From Micractinium sp. NFX-FRZ (lineage: Eukaryota; Chlorophyta; Trebouxiophyceae; Chlorellales; Chlorellaceae): a stretch of 64,000 bases of DNA. This document shows, piece after piece, positions 12,702-22,170 of this stretch (within the stretch, counting starts at the first letter, position 1; the number at the start of each line of letters is the position of its first letter). Both the position numbers and the translations under genes were made by a program. Under the pieces are notes generated by a model, which was not told where the DNA came from, did not search any database, and saw only the letters and a list, made by a program, of their open reading frames with translations. The stretch spans positions 1-64,000 of the forward strand of contig JAPTJF010000292.1 of NCBI GenBank assembly GCA_029339195.1, given 5' to 3'.

Positions 12702-13883
12702 TTTCTTGCTTGGCCGCTGCTGCCGCTGCTGCCTTGGCACGCTTGGACGGCGCCTCCTTGTGCGATTTCTGCCACCACCCTTCCGGCAGCACCCCTGTAT
12801 GAAAGAACTCGTGTGCCTGCGCAGCGGTGTGGGGGAGGGTGATGGGTTGCTTGCGAACTCTCTTAGAGTCGGGCGCATCACCCCAACAGCCTGTGGCAGC
12901 ACGGGCACTTCAGCTTTGGGTTCAGCACATTCCCTTGCAGCATCCGGGACAAGCTGCCATGCCAGCTGGCGGGGCGGGGCGATGCCTTAAAACACCATCA
13001 CACACGCACCTGGCACACAGCCTGCTGCTTCTGCTTGCCCTTGCCCTTCAGAAAGCCCTTGGCACAGCCATCCGCCCAGGCCATCACGCCATCGTCCTTC
13101 ACCCTGCATTCGGGGAGGGAGCGCAACAGGCGGAGGGGCAGTGAGCAGCAGCAGGGGCAAGGCTATGCAGATCAACAGCGAAGTTGCAAGGGGCATCTTT
13201 CCAGGGCAGGACACCCAGTGGCACAGCAGCCTGCGCCATGCCTAGCTGCCCGCCTGGCTGCGGAGCGGCAGGAGTGCAACGGAACGCATATGCACCTGCC
13301 CTCCCTGAGAACACAGTGGAGCAGGCGCAGCACGAGCCATGCAGCAGCAGAAGGAGGGTGGGGCGCAGCACCCAACCCATCCCCCGCACCACGCCTTGGT
13401 GGTGTCCCCAAAGAACTGAAGCGCGGTGTGTGAGCCACCCTTGGTGGGGCGCGCCTCCCGCAGCTGTGCATCTCGATTGGCGCGGTCTGCCGGGATGACC
13501 TGGGCCTGCAGGGCCAGGGAGGCCGGACAATGAGGACGGGGGCTGAGGTGCAGGGGATGCGCAAGGGGGGCGGCCGGGCGTGCAGGGCAGCGCAGGGCAT
13601 GAAGTCGCTACGGCTACGCAGGTGCCATGCCCCTGCTGCAGCAGCTTGCTGAACCAACGGGCAAGCGTACAGCGGCAGCACTCAACCATATGCCAAGAAC
13701 CCATCCCTTTGCCAGAGCCCTGGCTGCCCGGCCAGCCGCCCCCTGCCTGCCACCCACACCGCCACGCACCGGCCAGAAGGGGTAGCCCTTGATCTGGCCC
13801 CACACGACGCCCTCGCTGGCCGCCACCGCGCCCAGCTCAGCGCTGGAGAGCTGGGCGCAGACGGCCTCAAAATTCAGGCCCAT
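1..13883 (-). CDS. PWWP / GATA-finger / AWS-SET-postSET / Tudor / B3 chromatin protein, probable H3K36-type methyltransferase; 3' end off window
   Basis: Start ATG at 13883. About 22 exons join in phase without a stop (13883-13770, 13505-13390, 13103-13010, 12816-12064, 11661-11508, 11141-10881, 10714-10288, 10085-8547, 8241-8061, 7839-7752, 7523-7417, 7193-7026, 6729-6578, 6289-5725, 5518-5369, 5151-4159, 4005-3732, 3548-3407, 3095-2953, 2696-2584, 2338-about 1292, 1071-1), giving about 2,850 codons here. Domains in order: PWWP ([11 protein letters not shown], then FFGDTTKAW; residues about 28-85); split AWS cysteines (CNC at about 647, CGDSCLNR at about 1145, then CPCGDRC); SET ([23 protein letters not shown]); post-SET ([10 protein letters not shown]); Tudor-like ([13 protein letters not shown], about 1334-1385); B3 (about 2085-2190). 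PWWP plus AWS-SET-postSET is the NSD/ASH1 layout of H3K36 methyltransferases; the substrate is inferred. The reading could instead be two genes, one ending by read-through at 5689 and one starting near the ATG at 5151. An intron near 1566-1740 has an unresolved donor. Confidence 0.72.
1640..1688 (-). repeat. ghost copy of an exon start (chromatin gene)
   Basis: On the minus strand the sequence reads ...GTGCACAG followed by GAGGACAGCCAGGACACC and an Ala-coding run. The real exon start at 1563 reads CCCTGCAG then AGGAGGACAGCGACGACG and an Ala-coding run. The segment thus repeats both the acceptor AG and the first codons of the exon. It lies in what looks like an intron, because the sequence between the two is a pyrimidine tract. 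Confidence 0.6.
6578..6729 (-). other. Tudor-like domain exon
   Basis: One exon encodes [35 protein letters not shown] and [13 protein letters not shown]. The spacing of VWWP, the F/Y-x-G-T-V strand and the YDDGD turn matches Tudor folds such as that of PDS5-type proteins. Such domains often bind methylated lysine or arginine. Here it sits right after the post-SET domain, so reading of existing marks next to the writer domain is a reasonable inference. Confidence 0.7.
7026..8577 (-). other. AWS (second half), SET and post-SET catalytic core
   Basis: Five exons encode the methyltransferase core. The AWS tail reads CGDSCLNR followed by [10 protein letters not shown]. The SET domain then shows the AdoMet-binding GWGVRA, the pseudoknot segment [13 protein letters not shown] and the catalytic tyrosine motif ELTYDYQF, and ends with the post-SET zinc motif [10 protein letters not shown]. 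All cysteines expected for the two zinc clusters are visible. The usual NHSCDPN is NSSCDPN here, a mild change. Nothing suggests loss of activity. By family knowledge this core most resembles the NSD/ASH1/SET2 group rather than the Trithorax or E(z) groups. Confidence 0.88.
9520..9630 (-). other. GATA-type zinc finger inserted between the AWS cysteines
   Basis: Within the uninterrupted 1,539-nt exon 10085-8547 the protein reads [17 protein letters not shown] and [15 protein letters not shown], a CX2CX19CX2C finger with the WRR and LCNxCG signatures of GATA factors and a basic tail. It is flanked by long Gln, Ala and Pro tracts. The same exon carries CNC upstream and CGDSCLNR downstream, both expected to be adjacent parts of one AWS domain, so the finger lies inside that domain at sequence level. 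Confidence 0.8.
11953..11996 (-). repeat. ghost copy of an exon end (chromatin gene)
   Basis: The real exon ends at 12064 with codons for [15 protein letters not shown] followed by GTGAGAG. Within the following intron, 70-110 bp away, lies a degenerate copy encoding [12 protein letters not shown] followed by AGCTGG. A third, shorter trace is near 11768-11780. None of the copies is needed for the coding chain. Confidence 0.6.
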
Positions 13884-15225
13884 CCCGTCTGCACCCCACT
13901 AGCCGGGGGGGCCTCCCGCCGCCGCCTGCCGCCGCTGCCGCCAGGCGGGACTGCTGCCGGCGCGCCACACTGCCGCGTCGGCCTGCGCGCTTCCGCCTGC
14001 AGGAGAGGTGGCGTGCCCGGGAGCTGCTGAGCAGGCCTGCGGCCCAGGTGATGGCTTCAAGCTCAAGCGCCAGCTGATCAACTGGCGGGGCGCAGCTACC
14101 AGTTCCCCGATCCGCGCACCAAGTTTAGAGGTGTGTGAGCTCACAGTGACAAGCGCCGGAGGGCGCGGCGCAGCTCTGGCTGAAGCTGCTGCCACTCTGC
14201 TGCCTGCTGCCACTGCCACTGCTGCCAGTGCTCCGGCCCAGGACCGGGCGGCCTGCAAACACGCTCCCGGCAGCCGTTATAACTGTCAAACACACTCGCG
14301 TCCGCCGCAGCACGCACCTGTGCGAAAGTTGTCGGCGGCCGCCACACGTTGTTGGGCGCAGCTGGGAGGCTGTTAGCACGCTGAAGTACGGGCTGCCTGG
14401 CCTTGTGTGGGCCCAGCGTGAGTTGAGGGGACCAAACCCCCAAACAGCGGGACTGCCAACTTTTGCGGAAGAAACTGCAGGAATAGGGTTTGCTCCCCTC
14501 CCTCGCAGTCTGGCAACGTTAACACAATCAAAACTTGCTTGGAGTCGCGCTTGAAAAGAGACGGGGCCTCGCCTGGGCGCTGCTTCCTGCCGCTGCCGCC
14601 TGCCGCCGCTGACGGCTGCCACATGCCGGCACTGCCGCTGTTCAAGTTGAAACACCAAGCACGCCCCAGGCGGCGTACACTGCCAGCATACACAAATTAT
14701 CAAACAAACAGTGATGCATATGGGCAAGCATTAGCTTTGGCATGGTGATGCAAGGTGTCGGACACACAGTCGGGACGACTGCCAGCCCCCCTGCTGGCGC
14801 AACGGAAACCCTGGACCACACAGCAAGCTGCTGGATATGCGGACCGCATTCACATCTACAGCAGCAGCAGGAAAAGTGTACATGCCAGGAGAACTGGGCT
14901 GTGCACTGACGCGTCATGATGTGAGGCCGCCTGCCAACGGGTGCCGCATGCAGCGTGGCAGCAGACGCTGCATTCAGCACAGCGCGGCACAGCGCAGCAC
15001 AGTGTGCACCAGGTAGGCATGGTGGCCCATGGAGAGGACCGCTGTGCTGTGCATTGGTACACAACCTCCATGAATATTGCGAGATCTTTACACATTTTCA
15101 AGAACTTGATGTCAACGGAACAACTTTGAATTCATTGTGATACTGTTGACGAGAGGCGGGGCGCAGCCATGCTTAGGCAGCTGGCCAGAGGCGCCCTAAG
15201 TGCCCCCCCCAAGACAGAGGCTTCC
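13884..15225. other. intergenic region, 5' side of the chromatin gene
   Basis: No credible gene on either strand. The open frames here are short, Cys/Arg/Ala-rich and lack splice or domain logic. The stretch holds the promoter and 5' leader of the minus-strand chromatin gene and the 3' flank of the Cys-rich gene. I see no clear TATA box, RNA gene or element. Confidence 0.55.
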
Positions 15226-16048
15226 TCATGCACCACCCAAAGCAATGGCAGAGCACAGGGAGTAGCAACAGTTGCAGCAAAAGCAGCTGTTGTCGTCTGC
15301 CACAATTGGGTGTGCGTCTCCGTCGCGCAGCCTCCCCGCCGCATCAGGGGTCGTGCCCACCTCCAGCCAGCTGCCCTGCACGGTGTACTGGCTCCGACCG
15401 CCGCCGCGCATCTGCAGGACGTGCCGCAGGGTGGCATAGCTCCGGGCAGGCACCAGCATCTCTTGGTTGAGCTCATCCACCAGCGCCTGCAGCTTGCGGC
15501 GTGCCGCCACCTTGCAGGGCGCGTTGTAGAGGCACATGCCGAAGAGAGTGAGCCAGCAGAGGACCTGGCAGCAACCCGGCACTGCTCCCTTGCGCAGCTG
15601 TGCGTCAAACCGCGCCGCCCAGGGCTGCCAGGCGTCGGGGCGCACGCCGCGCGCCGCCAGCGCCGGTGGCACGCTCAGCAAGAATTCCTGTGCATGGGGT
15701 GGAAGGGTGGGAAAGCGGGCAATGGAAAAACTGTGAGCTGCTGCCAGCGTATGAATGGACGGCTGGTGGCATGCGAGTGGCGTGCTCAGCAGGTGAATGA
15801 TCGGTGGCGACTGAAAGGCGGCTGGGCGGGTTGGGTGTCCGCCGCCGGCTGTCTGGGCGTACCTCCTCCAGTGCGGGCGGTTGGCCTTCGCAGCAGCAGC
15901 AGGTGCCGGGATAGAGAGGTATGATGATGGTGTCCTCGGTTGATGGCCCTGCTTGGGCCGCAATGAGCGGGGCGAGCTTGTACGCGTCCTTCGTCGGCGG
16001 CTTGGGGCTCATCCCCTGCTCTGCCGGGGGTACGTCTGGAGCCTCCAT
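15226..16048 (-). CDS. Cys-rich protein of unknown function, 215 residues
   Basis: Two exons, 16048-15863 and 15687-15226, join in phase 0 across a 175-nt GT-AG intron (GTACGC donor). The ATG has a good context (ATCACCATGG) and the stop is close to 15226. The N-terminal 50 residues are Pro/Ala-rich and lead to GTCCCCEGQPP. The middle has a Trp-rich segment (PDAWQPWAARFD) and a hydrophobic stretch CCQVLCWLTLFGMCLY, which could cross or dip into a membrane. The C-terminus has SCFCCNCCYSLCSAIAL. I do not recognise the family; PLAC8-like Cys-rich membrane proteins are one loose comparison. The CCCC and CFCCNCC clusters could bind metal or be palmitoylated; both are inference. The gene lies head-to-head with REV3 across 970 bp. 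Confidence 0.7.
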
Positions 16049-17018
16049 GGTGATAAAGACCAAGAGCGAGCGGGCAGGACAGCGACGGACGGTCAAAAGA
16101 TGCGGGTCCAAGAACCAGCAGGCTCAGCAGGCGCACCTGTTCAGTACCAGGACAAAGGCTGCGAGATTGCTCTTGTGTATCGCTGTCAAGCCCACTTGGT
16201 CTTATAGAGTATGATTTCGACGCCTCGCATGTAGCATGACCTGATCAGTATGCACCGCAATTTTTCGGCGAGGTTTGCTGCGCATCAAGCCGCTACAGCA
16301 TTGTACGCCTGTGCCTCCCGGAGGCCTGGGCTTGGTGGCGGCACAGGCGGCAGCACAAGAAATGCCAGCAGGGAAGTTTATGATTATTGACAGCTGAAGC
16401 GCCAGTGTTGGAAGGGTATGCTAGAAAGTTTGCACCACATCAGGTGCAGTCTTCAATTCTCCGTCCCCTCTTTGGTGAGACTCCCTAGTGGGCGGGGAGC
16501 GTCGGCCGCTGACGGAGGCGTCTCTCCGACCTTCTTGATGCCAACCTCAAGTGCGCCCCCAAGTGCTGCATTTCGTGTCCTGTCTGAATCTGTGCTGATC
16601 TGAGGGTTTACTTATTTCAAGACATTGGCAGGTCCCAAGCTTAGGCCAGGTGTGGTAAAAAATAGATAGTTTTTCTCAATTTATAAAAAGAGGCTACAGT
16701 ATTACTGTTAAACAACCCCAACCAAGTTGTTTGCTTGGGCAGTGGTTGTGCCCGCAGTGCTGGCAGTGAGAATTGTTGTTAGGGTGATTTGTGAATGATA
16801 TGGGCTTGAAGGGGCAAGGAAGTTGCTCGCCAGCTCAGCAACCAAAAGTTTTCCCCCTCGGGGGTGCGCCTGCACGTGTCGCACTCTAAATTGGAAACAT
16901 TCGAGATCATCAAAATGCCCAGCAGCACCCCCTGGGCGCCTTCGCTATGTTGAAAGCGGGGCTCGCCGTGCCGAATGGCCTGGGCGTCCCTGGCGGTCCC
17001 CAGTGAGCGACGGAGAGG
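16049..17018. other. divergent intergenic region between the Cys-rich gene and REV3
   Basis: No gene seen. The stretch is clearly less GC-rich than its surroundings, especially 16,600-16,850, and carries TTATAAAAAG at 16681-16690, a possible TATA box for REV3 if that gene has a 5' leader of about 300 nt. Both flanking genes start from this region, so it probably holds both promoters. Confidence 0.5.
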
Positions 17019-17816
17019 ATGCAGAGCTGGCATGAGGCCGCGGATGGCGCCGCGAGAGGCACCCCGCTACACACTGGCGGCGGCGGCGGCGGCGGCACTC
17101 CCGCCAGCGAGGTCCCGCCCTCTCCGCCGCCGCCGCCTGCCGAGGAGTTTGTGATGCGCATCGTTTCGCTGGAGCACTACATGGCGGCACCGTTGCCGGG
17201 CGTGGACAGCTGCTGGTCGGAGCTGGCGGGTGCGGCGGTGCGGCAGGTGCCGGTGGTGCGCATCTACGGCGCCACACCAGCGGGGCAAAAGTGCCTCCTG
17301 CACCTCCACCAGGTGGGCTGCTGGTGGGGCTGGCTGGCAGTTCAATACATCAAACAGTTTTAAAGCCTTGAAAGGGCTTGTAAATGAAAGCAGCAGCTCG
17401 CCGCGCGGGTGCAGTTCTGTGGGCGGCCGCCTGCATCGAGCTGCCTGACGGTGCCTGAGCGGCGATCGGTGCCCCTGATTTGCCCCATCCCTGCCCGCCC
17501 ACTGCCTCCTCCCTCCCTGCTTTCAGGCCTTCCCCTACTTCTACGTCCCTTACTCACCAGACCTGCCACAGGAACCGGCAGAGGGTGAGCCAGCAGAGGG
17601 GTTGCATCACCCATGCATGTGTCTGGCTGACAGGCCCTGCACCCAGCATGTTGCGATGCGCCGCACCCATCACGGCGTCCCGCTGGTGTTGCAGCTGCCT
17701 AATTTGCCTGACTAGGGCGCGTCCCCCGCCTGCCTGCTGCCACGAATGTGCAGCCCACTGGTTCTTGCGCCGCATGGCCATGGCTTTGGACACTGCCCTC
17801 AACACAGCAAGCTCCT

Positions 17817-17850
<34 letters not shown>

Positions 17851-20800
17851 CGTGGGCGGCGGCGGCCCGGGGCCGGGGCCGGGGCAATACCGGCCGCAGC
17901 CGCCGCAGCCGCAGCCGCCCGTGCCACCTGGCAGCAGCCCGGATGCACAGGGAGACGCTGGAGGCAAGCAGCGGGTGTTTGCCATGAACTTTGTGCGGGG
18001 CACTCCCTTTTACGGCTACCACGCAGGTGGGCGCGGCGCTGCTAGCGTGGGATGGGGGCACGAAGGGGCCGCGCTTGCTTGCTGGCACAGGCACCCTGCC
18101 ATTGCACTGAAGCAACCTGTTGTGGATGTCTGAGGGGAGGCGAAGCTGCCTGCCCGAATCCCACTGGCTGCGTGTGCGCATCAGCAGCTGTGCTTTGCAT
18201 GCTGTGCCTTCTCCCCTTGATGTGGTGGCCCGATTCCCCCACGCAACCGCCATCCTGCCGCCCCCCTCCGCCCACTCACACTCTGCAGAGGAGATGCTGT
18301 GGGTCAAGATCCTGATGCTGAACCCAAGGGACGTGGGCCGTGCTGCCGACCTGATGCGGGTAGGATGATCCGGGCGCACCCGGGGCGCCTGGCAGCTGAC
18401 TGCCTGCCTCGCTGCTCAGAAGCTGCTGGCATGCTTGCGGCCGCTTCGTTGCGTGCACATTCACACTGCACAGTCCAGCCTGAGTCCCCTGGCTTCCTAG
18501 CTCACTCTGGTCGCGCTCCTGGTGCCTGTGCCTCCCCGCCTCCCCTCCCTCCCCGGCAGAGCGGCGTGGTGATGGGACGCGTGTGGCAGCCGCACGAGAG
18601 CCACATCCCCTACCTGCTGCAGCTGAAGATCGACTACAACCTGGCAGGCATGAACTGGCTGCGCCTCAGCAGCGCCAAGTTCAGGTGGGTGGGTGTAGGC
18701 GGTTCTGTTGAGGGGGGCGGGGGGCCCGCGCTGACTGACTGCACCCTGGCAAGCGCGGGGTTGCATGGGCTGGCCGCGCCTCGCCAGCGATTGTGTGCGC
18801 CTGTGACACATCAGGGAGGAGACGGGCAAGGTTGAGGTTGGGGCGGGCAATGTGCCAACTGGATGTTGGAAAGGGCTGCCACGCCGTCCTGTGCGCCCGC
18901 ATGCTTCCCCTGCCCGGCAGCTTCCCAGGCACAGCCTAGGCTCCCCACCTACCACCCACCCGCTCATGCCCAACCAACTGCCTGCTTTCCTTGCCGCAGG
19001 CCGCCCCTCCCCGAAGTGTTCACCCGCCAGCGCCGCGGCTGGGCCACGCGCCACCTGGTGACTGAGACAGAGCCGGGAGCAGACAGCGTGCTGCCCCCTG
19101 GGGGCGGCTCAGCGGGGGCAGCGCCCCAGGCCGCTGCCGGCGGGGGCACGCCAGGCGGCAGCGCCAGCCAGTACCTGCGCCTGTGGACAGCGGGCAGCAC
19201 CCCGAGAGGCTGGCTGTGGGGCGGCCCCCTTGGCGGGGCACGCGGCGTGGGCGCTGCTGGCAGGGGCGGGGGCGGCAGGGTGCCACGTAGGCAGAGCACG
19301 TGCCAGCTGGAGCTGGATGCCAGCGTGGAGCACATACTCAACCGGCAGCAGGTGGGTAGGTGGGCCGGATTCACGTGGGCCAGAGGGCTGCGCTTGCCTG
19401 TCTACCGTTGTATAGCCTCGTCCCTGGCTCAGCCTGTACTACTAGAGATTGGACCTCCTTCTCCTTCTCCTTCTCCTTGCTCACTCACCTGCCTGCCCGC
19501 CTGCCCGCCCGCCTAACTGCAGCTTATGCGGCTGCCGCTGGCCCAGGCGGGCCCTGAAGTGCGCATGGTTGAGAGCCTGGCGCCCATGTGGGCTGAGGAG
19601 GCGGCCCGCTGCGGCGGCAGCGGCATCCCCGACCCGCCGCCCAGCCCGCCGCGCTCGCCGCAGCCGCTGTGCCACGCTGTGCTGGCGGTGCGGGAACAGT
19701 TTGAGGCGGTTGCAGCGCAGCAGCAGCCACCGCCGCCGCCGCCGCAGCAGCATCATCAGCAGCAGCCGGGGCATCTAGTGGAGGAGCAGGAGCAGGAGCC
19801 GGTGGCGGCCACCCCAGGTGGCTTTTTGCCAGGGGCCGAGATGCCAGCTGCCACGCCGGCTGCAGGCCTGCACCTCACACCCGGGGTGCAAGGCACGCCG
19901 CTGCTGGCGCTCACCCAGCCCGCCAACCGTGCAGCTGCTGCTCACTTGCAGCCAGGCCTGCACGCCACGCCGGCACCTCTGCCAGCGTTCCGGCAGCCTG
20001 CGGTGTTCCCTCCTGCGGGTGCGGCCGGCGAGCAGACGCCCGCCACACCGACGGACGGCCTGGTGCACCAGCAGCAGCAGCGGCTGCAGCGGGGATGGGA
20101 GCAGGAGCCTGCTCCACTGGTAGATGAACAGCTGCTGATGTCGCAGCTGACGCAGCAGCGGCCGCAGGCGCGCTGGGCGCTGCCCCACCGGCGGCAGGCC
20201 TGGGGGCAGGGCGGCGAGGGGGCGGGAGATGAGGAGGCACAGCAGCAGCCGGGGCTGCAGTTGGATGCAGAGGCCTGGGCTTACCTGCACGTGAGCTAAG
20301 GCTATGGTGGGGTTGAATGGGTCGGCTGGGCTGGGTGGGGCCGGTAACGTTGTCCGCTTTGCATGCAAGGTGGCGTGCACGTGTGCATTGCGTGTTGCGC
20401 CGCCCGCTCGCCCGCCCGCCCGCGCTGCGCGAGCTTGGTAGCCCTTGAGCCTGTTCACATATAGTATCCTCTCGTGGCCCCGCGCCTCTCTGATTGCCCT
20501 GCCCTGCTTGTGGTCCCCCAGAGCAGCTTGCGTGCCTCCCCTGACCCTCCTCCTGCCTCCGTTGTGCACTGACAGATGCGAGCAGAGGGGACCCCCGCCG
20601 ACCGCGGCGGCGGCGACAGCAGCGAGGAGGAAGAGGAGGAGGCTCTGCTGGCGGCGCTGGCCCAGCAGGCAGACGCCTTCGGCACGCCCCTCAGCCTGGC
20701 ACCCCCCAGCCAGCAGCAGCAGCAACAATATCACAACCACCACCTGCAGCACAGCCAGCAGCCGCTGCAGGAGCCAGGTGGCACCCAGCTTCCCCTGAGC

Positions 20801-22131
20801 CCCCTCAGCCCTGCGCCCAGCCAACAGGTGGGGGGACTGCAGATGCACTACTGCACCCACAGCTGGCCAGGCACGTGCCTGCTTTGCTGCAGGCATGCCG
20901 CATGGCATGGGCATGCAACTCTCGCTTTCTCAGTTGCCCCTCTTTGCCTCTGCCCCTGCCCCCTCCTACACTCCCTGAAGGAGGCGACCCTGGCACGCGC
21001 ACACAGCGCGCAGCAGCGCCTGCTGGAGGCCACCCAGAGGGAGTGCGAGGACATCCTGTCCTGCAGCCAGTCGCTTGAGTTAGACCACCATGAAGCGGGC
21101 CTGGGGGAAGGGCGAGGGCAAGCTGATCCCGACCACCAGCAGCACCAGCAGCAGCAGCAGCAGGAGTGGGAGGAGCAGGGAGCAGGAGCGTCGGCGGCAT
21201 TGCAGCACAGCCGCCGGCTCTGGCCAGAGCCGGCCGCTTCGGACGGACCGGCAGCAGTTGCTGGCCTGCACAATGGTCACGCAGCAGGCGCAGCAGGCGC
21301 AGCAGGCACAGCACGGGAAATTGAAGATCTGGCAGTCCTTCCGGGACAGCAGGGCTGGGGGCAGCGCTGGGGAGGGCAGGCCGCGGGCGGCGGGCAGCAT
21401 GTGGCCGACCTGGGATCGGCACAGGGGGAGGAGCAGGAGGATGAGGATGCTGTGTTCCTGCAGGCGCTGCACGACTTTGAGCAGCAGCAGGGGCAGCAGC
21501 AGCAGCAGCAGCAGCAGCCGGGCGAGGGGGGAAATGCAGCGGCGCTGCCAGCGCAGCAGCAGGCGCCGCCACGCCCACAGCAGCAGGGGCAGCAGCAGCA
21601 GCAGCCTTCGGGCGCGCACATCCCTCAGACGGACGGGCAGTGTGACTCTCCCGGTGGCAGCGGTGGCTCTGGGCACCGCTGGCCGCGCCCCCGCCACAAC
21701 GAGCTGCCCCAGCTGGATGGCACGGCAGACACGATTGAGGGAGACAGCAGCAGCGGCGAGGAGGTGAGCGCGGTAAGCAAGGGTGTGCCGTGCCGCTGCA
21801 CCACATGTGTATGTGCGTGCATGCCCCTAGCAAGTGGCTTGCTGTGAAGCTAGCCATGTCGCCCACACTTGACTCATGAACTTGTTTCAGTTTTACATTG
21901 GGTGCCTGATGCCTGCCCTTCATATGCAGAGCCGCCCCTCCCAGCCCTCTCCACAACAGCAGCAGCGGCAGCAGCGGCGGCGGCAGCGGCGTGGCAAGGC
22001 CGGCGGCAGCGGCCAGTCCCCAGCCAGCCAGCTGTCGCCACGCTACCCTGCTCTCCGCCTGCAATCTCTCTCGCCGCCAGGCAAGCAGCAGCAGCGGCTG
22101 CAAGGGGCGCCCCCCGCAGGCCTGGAGCCCC

Positions 22132-22170
<39 letters not shown>

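Noticed and set aside
13899..14727. Separate small gene upstream of the chromatin gene
   Set aside because: Open frames overlap on both strands, are Cys/Arg/Ser-rich and show no family motif or consistent splicing.
20805..22103. Minus-strand frame of 432 codons
   Set aside because: Pro/Ala/Leu low-complexity sequence crossing REV3 exons and introns; no splice or domain support.
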